Part shown: positions 21,353 through 30,450 of the stretch, piece after piece
How the letters are laid out: every line of letters begins with the position of its first letter
Position numbering within the stretch: the first letter of the stretch is position 1
Assembly: GCA_963575745.1 (NCBI GenBank)
Contig: CAUYUJ010000669.1
Location: 1,436,442 to 1,500,441 of the forward strand
DNA from: Prorocentrum cordatum
Lineage: Eukaryota > Sar > Dinophyceae > Prorocentrales > Prorocentraceae
Direction of reading: 5' to 3'
Length of the DNA: 64,000 bases
Position numbers and translations under genes: made by a program
Notes under the pieces: generated by a model
Told to the model about the DNA's origin: nothing
Databases searched by the model: none
The model's input: the letters and a program-made list of their open reading frames with translations, nothing else

Positions 21353-21385
21353 CGGGGGCAGGCGGGCGCGCCGGCGGCGCTCGCT
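21350..21385 (+). promoter_or_regulatory. Candidate UGA stop-codon readthrough signal
   Basis: UGA is followed immediately by CGG. After 8-9 spacer bases there is a stem-loop: GCGGGCGC (21,362-21,369) pairs with GCGCTCGC (21,377-21,384) with one G.U pair, and a further G.U (21,361/21,385) is possible. The loop has 7 bases. The frame is open for 66 codons after the UGA before the first ATG (21,554). UGA-CGG or UGA-CUA followed by a nearby stem-loop is the established type II readthrough arrangement. It would set the Gag-PR to Pol ratio. Confidence 0.8.
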
Positions 21386-24300
21386 TGCGAAGAGAAGCCG
21401 AATACCGGCCTCCTCGCGACATACGTTGGCCGCGCTGAGGCCCGAGAAGAAAAATACCATTCAAAATGCCTCGTCATCGAAGATATTCGTACAGCTTGCG
21501 CTGAACTCCGATCCCGTGGATATATATGCGACCGGATTACCCATAATGAGGTAATGACTTCAACTGGAACACAGTATTTGGGAAATTTGTTGGCAGGAGA
21601 CTACAATATGTTGTGGGTGGCCACACCCTCTGATTGGTACGTGCGTACTCCAGGAAAGAGGGCGGGACCACACTATCAACGTATACAAAATCTCCTGATC
21701 AAAGCGCGTGCTCTGAGGATGCAGATAGTTATCCTGGGGCCACCCGGGTATTTCTGGAAACAGGGTCCGATCAAAGATGTTATTGAAGATTTGAAGCTAA
21801 GCGTTATACGAATCAGACTCTGTCACTTCGGCATTAAGTTTGACCGATCCAGTAAATATCCCAGTGGTTCTTATATACAAGTTGCTACATCTTGTCCTCA
21901 TATACCGGTTAACTTATGGAGATGTACTTGTGGATCACACAAGGACCATGATTTGGATTGGTATGGCCAAGATCAACAACATGCCGAGTTTCGGTATAAA
22001 ACTTTGGCTATTATTATTGCACGCTTCCTTGATCAACTCGATAAAGCCAACATGATCAGGAATGAGCGGAGTGCGGTACACCTCAGTGTGTGTACACGCG
22101 TTGACAAAAAGGTCAGACACTACGTTCAATGTCCACAGAAGGGCCCTCAATGGGACCATGTGGTTCGTAGGGTCACGACCGACCTGGACACGAACAAGAT
22201 TGTTCAAGACATTAGGATCCAGGATCAGCCAACTGGGTACAATTATGTAGCTCCATTACCTGATGGGGTTACAAACATCAGTACTCGGCTATACTGGGAG
22301 CCTCCGGCTCCAGTTCTTCATGGCAATGGTGAGTCGCGAAGGCCACGCCCAAAGCGTGTGACGATCGTCGATGACGATCGATCTCCTCCCCCTTCGATTG
22401 AGCGTTGCCAAACGCGACCCACCAACGACCTTCCTGAAATTCCGCCATTTCCTGATTTTACAGCGGATTCCTCCGCAGCGGATCTCTCCGCGGAAACTGC
22501 GTTGCCCACTGATGCCAGGATAAAACAGAAAGAAAAGCAGAAAGCTGACAAAGAAGCCGGCATCAAACCGAAGAAAGTCCCGAAGAAAGTGGAAGACGGT
22601 AACGACGACTGTGGAGAGGACCTCAAAGGGCTTGACTGCTCCACATATTTCAACGACGTTCCTCTTGACGACTCGGACTCGGACAGCGAATCAGAGGACA
22701 TCTTCATGATGTTACCGGCGGGGCAACCCGCTGACTCACATGCTGATGTCTTCTCGATAGTCCAGTCGTTATGCTACGGCAGAAATAATCAAGTGGACAT
22801 GCTTGAATTATGTGGGGGCAAGGGTGGTATATCCATATTAGCCTTCAAGAGGGGACTCTCGTCAGGCGGGAACCTTGACAAGATATCTATGGTTGACCTT
22901 GGAAACTCGGAAGTACAAAGAGCAGTCCTCCACTACCTCAAGACTTGCTTTGTCAAGATCACGATTCTGCAGCCAAGCTGCAGAACTACTGGACTCCCTT
23001 CCTACTTCAACGCACAGGTCAATCATGATACGTGGCTTAAACACCACAAAGAGGACCTGCCTCATATCACGTTCTGTGGAACAGTCGCTCTACTACAAGA
23101 CGACTTAAGACGTTTCTTTCTCAGGGAACAACCAATGGGCACGTGGGTGGATGAGATCCAGCCATGGAAAGAACTGGCACAACGCAAGGTCACTTGCCAA
23201 ACAATCATTGATCAGTGCACGACTGGTCTCAAAGATTCATTTGGACAATATATCCGCAAGCCAACACAGATAATGGCAAATAAAGAAGAGTTGTTGGCAC
23301 CTTTCAAAGGCAAGCGTTGTCCAGGAAATCATGTGCACGCCAATGCTTGTAACAAAGAGTTAGCAAGGGCGGCACAGTATACCTACAGAATGCAGTCATT
23401 GATCGTTGATGCGGTGCAAATCGCCAAAGACCTGTTTGCTTATGGTCGCGATCCATTCGCGAACCGTGAACGCAGCTATGCGTTCGTAACAAACAGTGCT
23501 GGTTACGACTTGGACGACCCAACAATTCGGAGACACCCAAACGGAGAAATCTGTCGACCACCACCTGGCGGTCTTGGGTGCCCTGGCTGTGTGGACAACA
23601 ACTACAAGCAATCACCAAAGCACAGTAGGGATCCGAAGATGTGTCGGTGGTATGATGTTGAACCGTATTACTGGGACTGTCCAAGCTGTAAGAAGGAATA
23701 TCAGAAGAGCAATCCTCACCACACCAAGATATCTGGCCAATGCAGATTTGCCGAAAAATGGAAACTGCCAGATAACTTTGGCCAGCCGCGTCCGGCGGGA
23801 CAAGCCGCTCCTGCGGCGCCAGCCGCGGAAGCGGCTCCAGCCGCAGAAGCGGCGCCAGCCGCAAAAGCGGCGCCGGCCGCGAGAGCGCGCATACGTGCGC
23901 CTAGGCCGCCACGGCCTGGTGAGGGCGATCCAACCGCAGGCGCCAGCAGCCATGACATCACCAGAGCCGACGGGGCTAATGGTGGCAACAGTGGCGCTGG
24001 CAGCTCTGACGATCACCGTAGACTGCCACAAGTTGCAGCAAGGCGCGGACGCATGGAGGGAGGAGATCCTCCACCACCGCCGCAGCCTCAAGCAGAGCCG
24101 AGGCCAAGGCCAAGGCTCCCTGATTGGACTCGCTTCGACGTTCAGCTCAGCCTCCAAAACCTGCGCAGCTTCGACCCAGCTGTAGTGCAGCGAGAACTCC
24201 GCAAACTCCACCTGAGATGGTTTCATGCCAAGGAGCCAAAAATGCGGATGATTCTAACCAAGGTTGGTCTGGGTGAAACCCGTTTGAGTCTGATCAAAGG

Positions 24301-27300
24301 CATTTGTGACTCGTGTAGAGAATGTCGAGCCTGGGATAAACCAGGCAACACGGTGATGCCTTCCGTGTCACTGCCAGGACGTTTCAACGAAGAAGTCGAA
24401 TGTGATCTCTTCTTTTATAAACAGGAACATATTGTTTTTCACATCATCGACCGTTGTATTCGCTGGGCAGCTGGCACAGAGATTCCTGATAAAGCTATGC
24501 ATACTGTTCTCGATGCCTATCATACGACTTGGATGCAGCATGGCCCTGCTAAAATTCTATACTCCGATGGGGAAGGAGCACTGAATAATGATACAGCAAA
24601 AGCCATCCTTAAGGCTAAGGGAACAGAACTTCGTATTCGAGCGCGTGGCCAACACGCTACAACTATCGAAGCTAGGAACGGAATCCTTCGACACCTCCTA
24701 CACGTGATGGGAGAAGAATTGAATAGATTACATATCCCTCTCAATTTCACTCGTCTCTTACATGAAGCCTTGTTTGCTAGCAACGCATTTACCTTCTACA
24801 ATGAAGTGTCTCCGTACAATGCGCTGTATGGTAGACAGCCAGCTATGCTTCCTGATTTCCCTGTCTTGGATCATGATCAGCCCACTGAATCATCAGATCA
24901 CTCAAGGGAGGAAACAATCAGGAGGGTTAGTCTGGAGGCAATCACGCAGGCCACTGCGGTTGCCAAGACGAACAGGGCTCTCCGTACAAAGACTACTGCT
25001 ACGGGTGAATTTCACTATAAAGAGGGAGATCTCGTGGACTATCATCGCCCGACCACCACGAAAGACGACTGGGGTGGATGGAGTGGTCCATACCCGGTCA
25101 TCCGCAACGAACCTGACCGAGGCCAGGTCATCGTGAAGGTCGGCAATCGCGAAGTACGAGTACAGTATCCTGACACACGACACACACTGTACATCGAAGC
25201 ACTTATGGTCCGCGAGATAGGATCGGACAATACGGCCCTTCGAACAGTATTGGCCTTTATTGCCGGTCTGCCAGCGGGGAAACCCGCCATGACTTTCGGA
25301 TATCTACCAACGAAACAGGGTCGGCTGCAGATGACTGCTGCGAGCCGACTTTCACCTAAGGTGCACTTGGCTCTTCAGTATCTCATACGCAACTACTTTC
25401 GTATTGAAAACGTTGTCGCTGTACGACTCGCCAAGAGCTTGACGAAGCTGCCTGCCGCATCCTATGCAGACAGCTGTACACTAGTGCACTATGATAATGA
25501 TGTGACCCCTGGGTTTCATTACTATGAAGCTGATGGCACTGCCTTGAACATCTATGACATCACAGGATCTACACACTCACGCATCATCCAGTGTCTTAAA
25601 TCCAGGAAGCCGTCTGCTGGGTTTGACCAAGATCTCACTAAGTTTGAGGAACTCGCTGATGGTCCACCACCAAGCGAATCACCTCCAGCAGCTGCTCCTG
25701 AGGAGCCTCCTACGGACAACGATGGTCGGCTCCCGACCATCATAGAGGAGACAGAAGAAGATCTGGATGCTTTTGTCTTGAAGTCGTGGTATGCTGAACT
25801 GATGGATGACAGAACACTCCTTGAAGCTGACACAGAGGAAGTCATGCATACAGTTCCTACATACATGACAGACACACAGTGTGTGTTAGTCTCTACGACC
25901 TGTGAAGATGTGCAAGGCCACTTGCCGGAGCGGGGTCACCCGCCAGGATACGACATGGACACTTCTTACTACGTTCCTTTATGCTCCACGGAACCGGATA
26001 GCAAATATGATCTGGACTCCGATGAGCACGGGAAGTATATCGAGCTCTGCTTCACTGCAGACATGTCCAAAGTCGTCCTGTCCGAGCAGCAACACCGACT
26101 GTTGGATGACAGCAGCGTCACAACTATGCGAGTATACGTTAGCGCTGCCTCCAAACGTGCCGTGGTCGTCAAGGAAGACGATCTACTCACGAAGGCCGAC
26201 ATCCAAGCAAATCCGGTCAAGGTCTCCAAAGCCCTCTACACAGAGCTGAAGACTTGGCTTGACAACAAATGCTTCCAGATGACTGACTTAAGCAAGGCGT
26301 CTAACATCATGACGTCACGCTACGTATACAAATGGAAGTTTGTCAAGAACGAAAAGGGCGAAATGGAAAGGACGATCCGGTTACGCTTGGTACTCCGTGG
26401 CTTCATGGACCTCGAAGCCTTTGATGTCGAAACCTTCTCTGGCACGGCAAGGAGGTCAAGCCAGAGACTGCTCGCAAGTTCTGCTGCATGCAACAAAGCT
26501 TGGATCATCGCTTCCCTGGACATCAACATGGCTTTCTTGAAGGGACTGACCTATGGCGAGCTCGCCGCGGCAACGGGCGAGAAAGAACGTGTGGTGTGTT
26601 TCACACTACCACCTGGGTCAGCAGCTGTCCTTCGCACACTGCCAGGCTTTGAGTCATATGACGAATCAAAGCATTGTCTCCGGTGTCTGAAACCGGGGAC
26701 AGGCACGAAGGATGCTCCCAGGGCGTTCTCGCTGAAGCTCAGGTCCATCACTAGGAGCTTTGGGCTACAGCCTACTTCATACGACGAAGAATTCGAGATG
26801 AGCCCAAACCTCTTGACAGCCAAGCACGTTGATGACATCAATATGACTGGGAAGGAAGAGGCTATCGACAAGTATGTCAAGTGTGTTGAAGATACGTTTG
26901 GGAAGTGCAAACTGAACAAGCACACATACACGAACTGTGCTGTTCGGTACAACAAGACCGATGATGGGAGCGTCACTCTCGATCAGGACGAATACATCAA
27001 ACAGCTTCGTCCTATCACACATCCAGAACTCACAGGAGCTGATCCTGAAAGCAAGGCGACGAAGACAATTTCTGATATGTTCGTTAGTCTTCGTGGCGCC
27101 CTAGCCTATGCGTTGATCACGCAGGTATGGCTAATGGTCTATGTTGTTTCACTACAACGTATCCAAGAACCGACAAACATCCAGGTACGACGACTAAACG
27201 CGGTTACCAGAAAATTGCAGGCAGGTCCGAAGAAGATCGTGTATCATGCTATGACTCCAACAGGAGAAGTCGACCTGCATAGCGATTCTGGCTATCGTCG

Positions 27301-27952
27301 TCTCAACGGAGATGAAGACGACGAAGTCAAAGGCTATGGTATCCGCGGGGCTAACCTGCTGAGGCGTGGCCACACGCAAGCGGGGAAACCCGTCGTGCAC
27401 CTGGTGGACGCATACTGCAAGTCTCATCGACTGCAGGTGCGTTCGAGCTACTCTGCGGAAACACTGGCAGCAGCCCACAACTTGGAAGACTGCTACCCGA
27501 CCATTGTAACGCTCCACGAGCTACACTCGGGACCATTGACCCCCACACAGTTGAAGAACATATTGGAAATGGGTGGTCTATGTATCAAAGTCACTCTGAC
27601 TATTGATGCCGAGTCTGTCTTCAAATCTTTGTCTAGCAAGGATCTGAAGAAGCCCACAGAGTGTACTCTGCTTGGGCACATCAGCTGGATTCGCCAGATG
27701 ATGGAACGTGGAATCGTGGAAAGCGTCCAATGGTGTGACACGCGGGATATGACTGCCGATGGTCATACCAAAGGTAGCATTGACCGCGCGTTGCTCCTAC
27801 AAGTAATGGCCGGCCAGCAATCCTTCAAGCACGAGCTGAAGAAACATACACCGTATAGGGCGGGCAGGTCGTCTCAGGACGGCCCTGCCTCCCGAGCCAG
27901 CGGGGAAACCCGCGGGCAGGTGCGCTTTAGCAGCGAGGAAACTCGCCGGTAG
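21353..27952 (+). CDS. pol: Copia Pol: two methyltransferase-like domains, integrase, RT, RNase H
   Basis: Same frame as the preceding Gag-PR ORF, entered by UGA readthrough or from the ATG at 21,554. Two Rossmann methyltransferase-like segments come first (about 21,560-22,080 and 22,750-23,480). A Cys-rich zinc-binding stretch (C-P-G-C, C-P-S-C) and an Ala-rich hairpin-bearing linker follow. Integrase has an HHCC finger (about 24,205-24,340) and D-D-E residues at codons 24,404, 24,566 and 24,668. RT (about 26,160-27,050) has L-D-I-N-M-A-F-L-K-G (Asp 26,519) and H-V-D-D, where the Tyr of the usual Y-V-D-D is His. RNase H (about 27,250-27,800) shows D-S-G, A-E-T-L, D-A-E-S and the C-terminal D-G-H-T-K-G. 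It ends in TAG (27,950). No internal stops are present, so the enzyme set appears intact. Confidence 0.93.
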   Translation, partial: RGQAGAPAALACEEKPNTGLLATYVGRAEAREEKYHSKCLVIEDIRTACAELRSRGYICDRITHNEVMTSTGTQYLGNLLAGDYNMLWVATPSDWYVRTPGKRAGPHYQRIQNLLIKARALRMQIVILGPPGYFWKQGPIKDVIEDLKLSVIRIRLCHFGIKFDRSSKYPSGSYIQVATSCPHIPVNLWRCTCGSHKDHDLDWYGQDQQHAEFRYKTLAIIIARFLDQLDKANMIRNERSAVHLSVCTRVDKKVRHYVQCPQKGPQWDHVVRRVTTDLDTNKIVQDIRIQDQPTGYNYVAPLPDGVTNISTRLYWEPPAPVLHGNGESRRPRPKRVTIVDDDRSPPPSIERCQTRPTNDLPEIPPFPDFTADSSAADLSAETALPTDARIKQKEKQKADKEAGIKPKKVPKKVEDGNDDCGEDLKGLDCSTYFNDVPLDDSDSDSESEDIFMMLPAGQPADSHADVFSIVQSLCYGRNNQVDMLELCGGKGGISILAFKRGLSSGGNLDKISMVDLGNSEVQRAVLHYLKTCFVKITILQPSCRTTGLPSYFNAQVNHDTWLKHHKEDLPHITFCGTVALLQDDLRRFFLREQPMGTWVDEIQPWKELAQRKVTCQTIIDQCTTGLKDSFGQYIRKPTQIMANKEELLAPFKGKRCPGNHVHANACNKELARAAQYTYRMQSLIVDAVQIAKDLFAYGRDPFANRERSYAFVTNSAGYDLDDPTIRRHPNGEICRPPPGGLGCPGCVDNNYKQSPKHSRDPKMCRWYDVEPYYWDCPSCKKEYQKSNPHHTKISGQCRFAEKWKLPDNFGQPRPAGQAAPAAPAAEAAPAAEAAPAAKAAPAARARIRAPRPPRPGEGDPTAGASSHDITRADGANGGNSGAGSSDDHRRLPQVAARRGRMEGGDPPPPPQPQAEPRPRPRLPDWTRFDVQLSLQNLRSFDPAVVQRELRKLHLRWFHAKEPKMRMILTKVGLGETRLSLIKGICDSCRECRAWDKPGNTVMPSVSLPGRFNEEVECDLFFYKQEHIVFHIIDRCIRWAAGTEIPDKAMHTVLDAYHTTWMQHGPAKILYSDGEGALNNDTAKAILKAKGTELRIRARGQHATTIEARNGILRHLLHVMGEELNRLHIPLNFTRLLHEALFASNAFTFYNEVSPYNALYGRQPAMLPDFPVLDHDQPTESSDHSREETIRRVSLEAITQATAVAKTNRALRTKTTATGEFHYKEGDLVDYHRPTTTKDDWGGWSGPYPVIRNEPDRGQVIVKVGNREVRVQYPDTRHTLYIEALMVREIGSDNTALRTVLAFIAGLPAGKPAMTFGYLPTKQGRLQMTAASRLSPKVHLALQYLIRNYFRIENVVAVRLAKSLTKLPAASYADSCTLVHYDNDVTPGFHYYEADGTALNIYDITGSTHSRIIQCLKSRKPSAGFDQDLTKFEELADGPPPSESPPAAAPEEPPTDNDGRLPTIIEETEEDLDAFVLKSWYAELMDDRTLLEADTEEVMHTVPTYMTDTQCVLVSTTCEDVQGHLPERGHPPGYDMDTSYYVPLCSTEPDSKYDLDSDEHGKYIELCFTADMSKVVLSEQQHRLLDDSSVTTMRVYVSAASKRAVVVKEDDLLTKADIQANPVKVSKALYTELKTWLDNKCFQMTDLSKASNIMTSRYVYKWKFVKNEKGEMERTIRLRLVLRGFMDLEAFDVETFSGTARRSSQRLLASSAACNKAWIIASLDINMAFLKGLTYGELAAATGEKERVVCFTLPPGSAAVLRTLPGFESYDESKHCLRCLKPGTGTKDAPRAFSLKLRSITRSFGLQPTSYDEEFEMSPNLLTAKHVDDINMTGKEEAIDKYVKCVEDTFGKCKLNKHTYTNCAVRYNKTDDGSVTLDQDEYIKQLRPITHPELTGADPESKATKTISDMFVSLRGALAYALITQVWLMVYVVSLQRIQEPTNIQVRRLNAVTRKLQAGPKKIVYHAMTPTGEVDLHSDSGYRRLNGDEDDEVKGYGIRGANLLRRGHTQAGKPVVHLVDAYCKSHRLQVRSSYSAETLAAAHNLEDCYPTIVTLHELHSGPLTPTQLKNILEMGGLCIKVTLTIDAESVFKSLSSKDLKKPTECTLLGHISWIRQMMERGIVESVQWCDTRDMTADGHTKGSIDRALLLQVMAGQQSFKHELKKHTPYRAGRSSQDGPASRASGETRGQVRFSSEETRR
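21560..22080 (+). other. Methyltransferase-like domain 1 (degenerate)
   Basis: Contains I-L-G-P-P-G-Y at the position of the P-P-C catalytic loop of C5-cytosine methyltransferases, with Gly in place of Cys. A C-terminal H-F-G...Y-P-S-G...C-x-C-G-S-H-x-D-H module is shared in layout with domain 2. Catalysis looks unlikely; a nucleic-acid or cofactor binding role is possible. Confidence 0.5.
22750..23480 (+). other. Methyltransferase-like domain 2
   Basis: M-L-E-L-C-G-G-K-G-G-I resembles the SAM-binding motif I (ELFxGxGG). I-L-Q-P-S-C-R-T-T-G resembles the motif IV catalytic loop (PPC), with the Cys codon at 22,979. A C-terminal D-Q-C...R-K-P-T...C-P-G-N-H-V-H module follows. The motif VI ENV/ENP is not obvious, so activity is uncertain. 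Confidence 0.55.
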
Positions 27953-28054
27953 CGAGGCTACTCGCGCGCCCCTTTCCTTGTAGGCAGCCGCTGCTGCTTA
28001 GCACTGTTTTTCCGCATAATAGTAGTGCGGTACCTGCTCGTCTCCTCCCCCTCC
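27953..28054 (+). other. Copia 3' untranslated region, polypyrimidine before the LTR
   Basis: The 102 bases between the pol stop and the right LTR end in CTCGTCTCCTCCCCCTCC. A polypurine tract is expected here for plus-strand priming; this strand instead carries a polypyrimidine run. Confidence 0.6.
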
Positions 28055-28340
28055 GACTTTAAACGGAGAAGGTTAAAGGCGAGATATAAATCGAGCATGT
28101 ACCGCTGCCGTGCCTGGCTCAAGCCGGGCCCGGCCAGATATGTGACTGTGCCTCACTGAGGCGCACTACTTGCATCCGAGATCGGAAAACATCCTTTTCC
28201 ATTGACGATGCCCATCCTACTCTTTACTCCAGATCCCATGCTTCGTCTCGCTCTCTTGCTCATGCGCTATGAGCCAAAGCCTGGGATATGGGAGCGCCTA
28301 AGGCGGACTACATACCTAAGCTTACCAGCTTGTTTTCGAC
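28055..28340 (+). repeat. Right LTR (286 bp)
   Basis: Same boundaries and one base different from the left LTR. It is followed by TTCTT (28,341-28,345), the second target duplication copy. Confidence 0.93.
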
Positions 28341-28345
28341 TTCTT

Positions 28346-29415
28346 GGGCCTTCTTGGAGCGCTGTTGGGCCGTCTTTGAGCGGTCTTGAGGGTTTCTCGG
28401 GCCGTCTTGGGGTGATCTTGGGGGCCTCTTGGACCGCCTTGAAAGGTGTGAAAGACGAAGAGGCGGATATGTTAAAAATGCACGTTTTCCGAAGGGAATG
28501 GGACGATTTTTGCTTGTGGGAGCCCTCTTGGGACGCCGCTTAGGGACCTCTTGGGACCTCTTGGGGCGTCTTGAAGGCCTGTTGGGCCGTCTTGAGGCCA
28601 TCGTAGGCGTTTGGGGGTGATATTTCGGCGTCTCCCGGCTCTCTTGGACCGTCTGGAGGGCTTCTCGGGCCCCTCTTGGACCGATTTGGAGCCCTCCTGG
28701 GCTCCGAAAAAGAGTTCTTGAGGGTTTCTTGGGCCTTCTTGGAGCGCTCTTGGGCCGTCTTTGAGCGGTCTAGAGGGTCTCTCGGGCCGTCTTGGGGTGA
28801 TCTTGGAGGCCTCTTGGACCGCCTTGAAAAGTGTGAAAGACGAAGAGGCGGATATGTAAAAAATGGACGTTTCCCTAAGGGAATGGGACGATTTTTGCTA
28901 GTGGGAGCCCTCTTGGGACGCCGCGTAAGGACCTCTTAGGGACCTCTTGGGGCGTCTTGAAGGCCTGTTGGGCCGTCTTGAGGCCATCGTAGGCGTTTGG
29001 GAGTGACATTTCGTTGTCTCCCGGCTCTCTTGGACCGTCTGGAGGGCTTCTCGGGCCCCTCTTGGACCGATTTGGAGCCCTCCTGGGCTCCGAAAAAGAG
29101 TTCTTGAGGGTTTCTTGGGCCTTCTTGGAGCGCTCTTGGGCCGTCTTTGAGCGGTCTAGAGGGTCTCTCGGGCCGTCTTGGGGTGATCTTGGGGGCCTCT
29201 TGGACCGCCTTGAAAGGTGTGAAAGACGAAGAGGCGGATATGTAAAAAATGCACGTTTTCCGAAGGGAATGGGACGATTTTTGCTTGTGGGAGCCCTCTT
29301 GGGCGCCGCTTAGGGACCTCTTAGGGGCGTCTTGAAGGCCTGTTGGGCCGTCTTGAGGCCATCGCAGGCGTTTGGGAGTGATATTTCGGCGTCTCCCGGC
29401 ACTCTTGGACCGTCT
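28346..29415 (+). repeat. CTTGGG array with a ~380-bp higher-order unit
   Basis: The marker TTGGACCGTCTGGAGGG occurs at 28,644, 29,030 and about 29,405, giving 386- and 375-bp periods. Each unit holds a conserved spacer (GTGTGAAAGACGAAGAGGCG) amid CTTGGG units. The pre-insertion target of the copia element can be read in units 2 and 3. Confidence 0.9.
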
Positions 29416-29520
29416 GGAGGGCTTGCCGGGACCTTGCCGGGACCTTGCCGGGACCTTGCCGGGACCTTGCCGGGACCTTGCCGGGACCTTGCCAGGACCT
29501 TGCCGGGACCTTGCCGGGGT
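29416..29520 (+). repeat. 11-bp minisatellite GACCTTGCCGG
   Basis: About nine nearly perfect 11-bp units, with one CCAGG variant near 29,491. Confidence 0.95.
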
Positions 29521-30100
29521 ACTTTTCGTCCGGGGACCCCCGGGTTGAGCAGTTACCGGAGATCTTAGCACGCCTCTGGCCCGTTGGGCCGGCGAATTCT
29601 GCCTCGGCCGTGTCGTCGCCGTCGCCGTGGTCGTCGCCGTCGTTAAGGTGAGGAACAGATGCCGATACCTCCAGCCCCCCATCAGGTAGACAGGTCTAAC
29701 GATCGCTCCGCATCGCTGAGCATTTGCGATGCGGCGTAATCCGGAGTTCTAGTTTTTCCGTCCCGACGTCGCCAGTGTATCGGCGATGCATCGGTCGCGC
29801 GGTGCGATCTTTGGACCCCGGTGCCGCTGTACGTCCATCGTCGCCACGGCTGGACTCGTCCCGAAACCCTGGTCAGGGCGCACCTGGGCAGAGGTCCCAC
29901 AGTCGTCATCGTCCGGCGGCCTCGGTGTTTTCGTCGTCGTCGTCGTCGTTGGCGCTCTTGGCCCTTCCTTGGGGTGGGCCTGCGGGGTCTGGCTCCTCTG
30001 CACCACCCCCCCGCTCCCCCACCCGCTTCTTGCATCCCTTCCTTGCCGATCTCGGATAGGGGGGGCGGGGGAGGGGAGAGAAGGAGGAGGAAGAATACCA
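29521..30100. other. Intergenic, no gene recognised
   Basis: Contains short GTC/GTCGCC runs near 29,600-29,645 and 29,930-29,950, and sequence near 29,700-29,800 loosely resembling the interior of the foldback family (GCATCG, CGATGCATCGG). Confidence 0.4.
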
Positions 30101-30450
30101 AGGAGGAGAAGGAGGATGAGCATTATGGATAATATTAGGAGGAGGAGGAGGAGGAGGAGGAGGAGGAGGAGGAGGAGGAGGAGGAGGATGTTCAGGAGGT
30201 CGATGAGGACGAACATAATCGGAATAGGAGGAGGAGCCGGAAGAGAAATGGAGGCGACAATGGAGGGAGGGAGGGGGGAAACGAGAAGATGAGGAAAGAA
30301 GGAGAAAGATGATGAATATGAGGAATATGTGAGTGAGAGAGAAGATGACGCGGAAGGTTGGAGGATTGCGGTGGGCGGATGAAGACGAGTAGTAATACGA
30401 GGAGGAGGAGGAGGAGGAGGAGGAGGAGGAGGAGGAGGAGGGAGAGGCAT
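30101..30450 (+). repeat. Purine-rich GAGGAG tracts
   Basis: Two GAG/GGA arrays (about 30,135-30,190 and 30,400-30,445) in purine-rich sequence. ORFs across them are poly-Arg or poly-Ser. Confidence 0.8.

Larger units (their letters stand above)
12382..27965 (+). repeat. Family of more than 50 dispersed 14-nt GNNA hairpins
   Basis: The consensus is GCGGN-GNNA-N'CCGC: a 5-bp stem and a 4-base loop. Clear examples start at 12407, 13354, 13549, 14299, 14677, 14713, 15556, 15586, 15616, 15647, 16409, 16427, 16445, 16646, 18077, 18095, 18569, 18596, 18614, 19268, 19286, 19736, 19847, 19883, 20915, 20939, 20963, 21206, 21320, 22463, 22478, 22718, 23813, 23831, 23849, 25274, 25930, 27900, 27933 and 27952. 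Stems covary (GCGGG/CCCGC, GCGGA/TCCGC, GCGGC/GCCGC, GCGAG/CTCGC). Loops are mostly GCCA, GTCA, GACA, GCAA, GAAA or GCTA. They occur in all three frames, and the last starts on the final base of the pol stop codon. Confidence 0.88.
11974..28340 (+). mobile_element. 16.4-kb Ty1/copia-type LTR retrotransposon with accessory domains
   Basis: The element has two 286-bp LTRs (11,974-12,259 and 28,055-28,340) differing at one base, a 5-bp target duplication, and a primer-binding site at 12,261. The domain order is Gag, Tpt1-like, RING-H2, aspartic protease, UGA, two methyltransferase-like domains, integrase, RT, RNase H. Integrase before RT places it with Ty1/copia (Pseudoviridae). Typical copia elements are about 5-6 kb, so this one is roughly three times larger. 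One probable 1-nt insertion near 15,635 splits gag from the accessory/protease frame. The near-identical LTRs indicate recent insertion. Confidence 0.95.
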
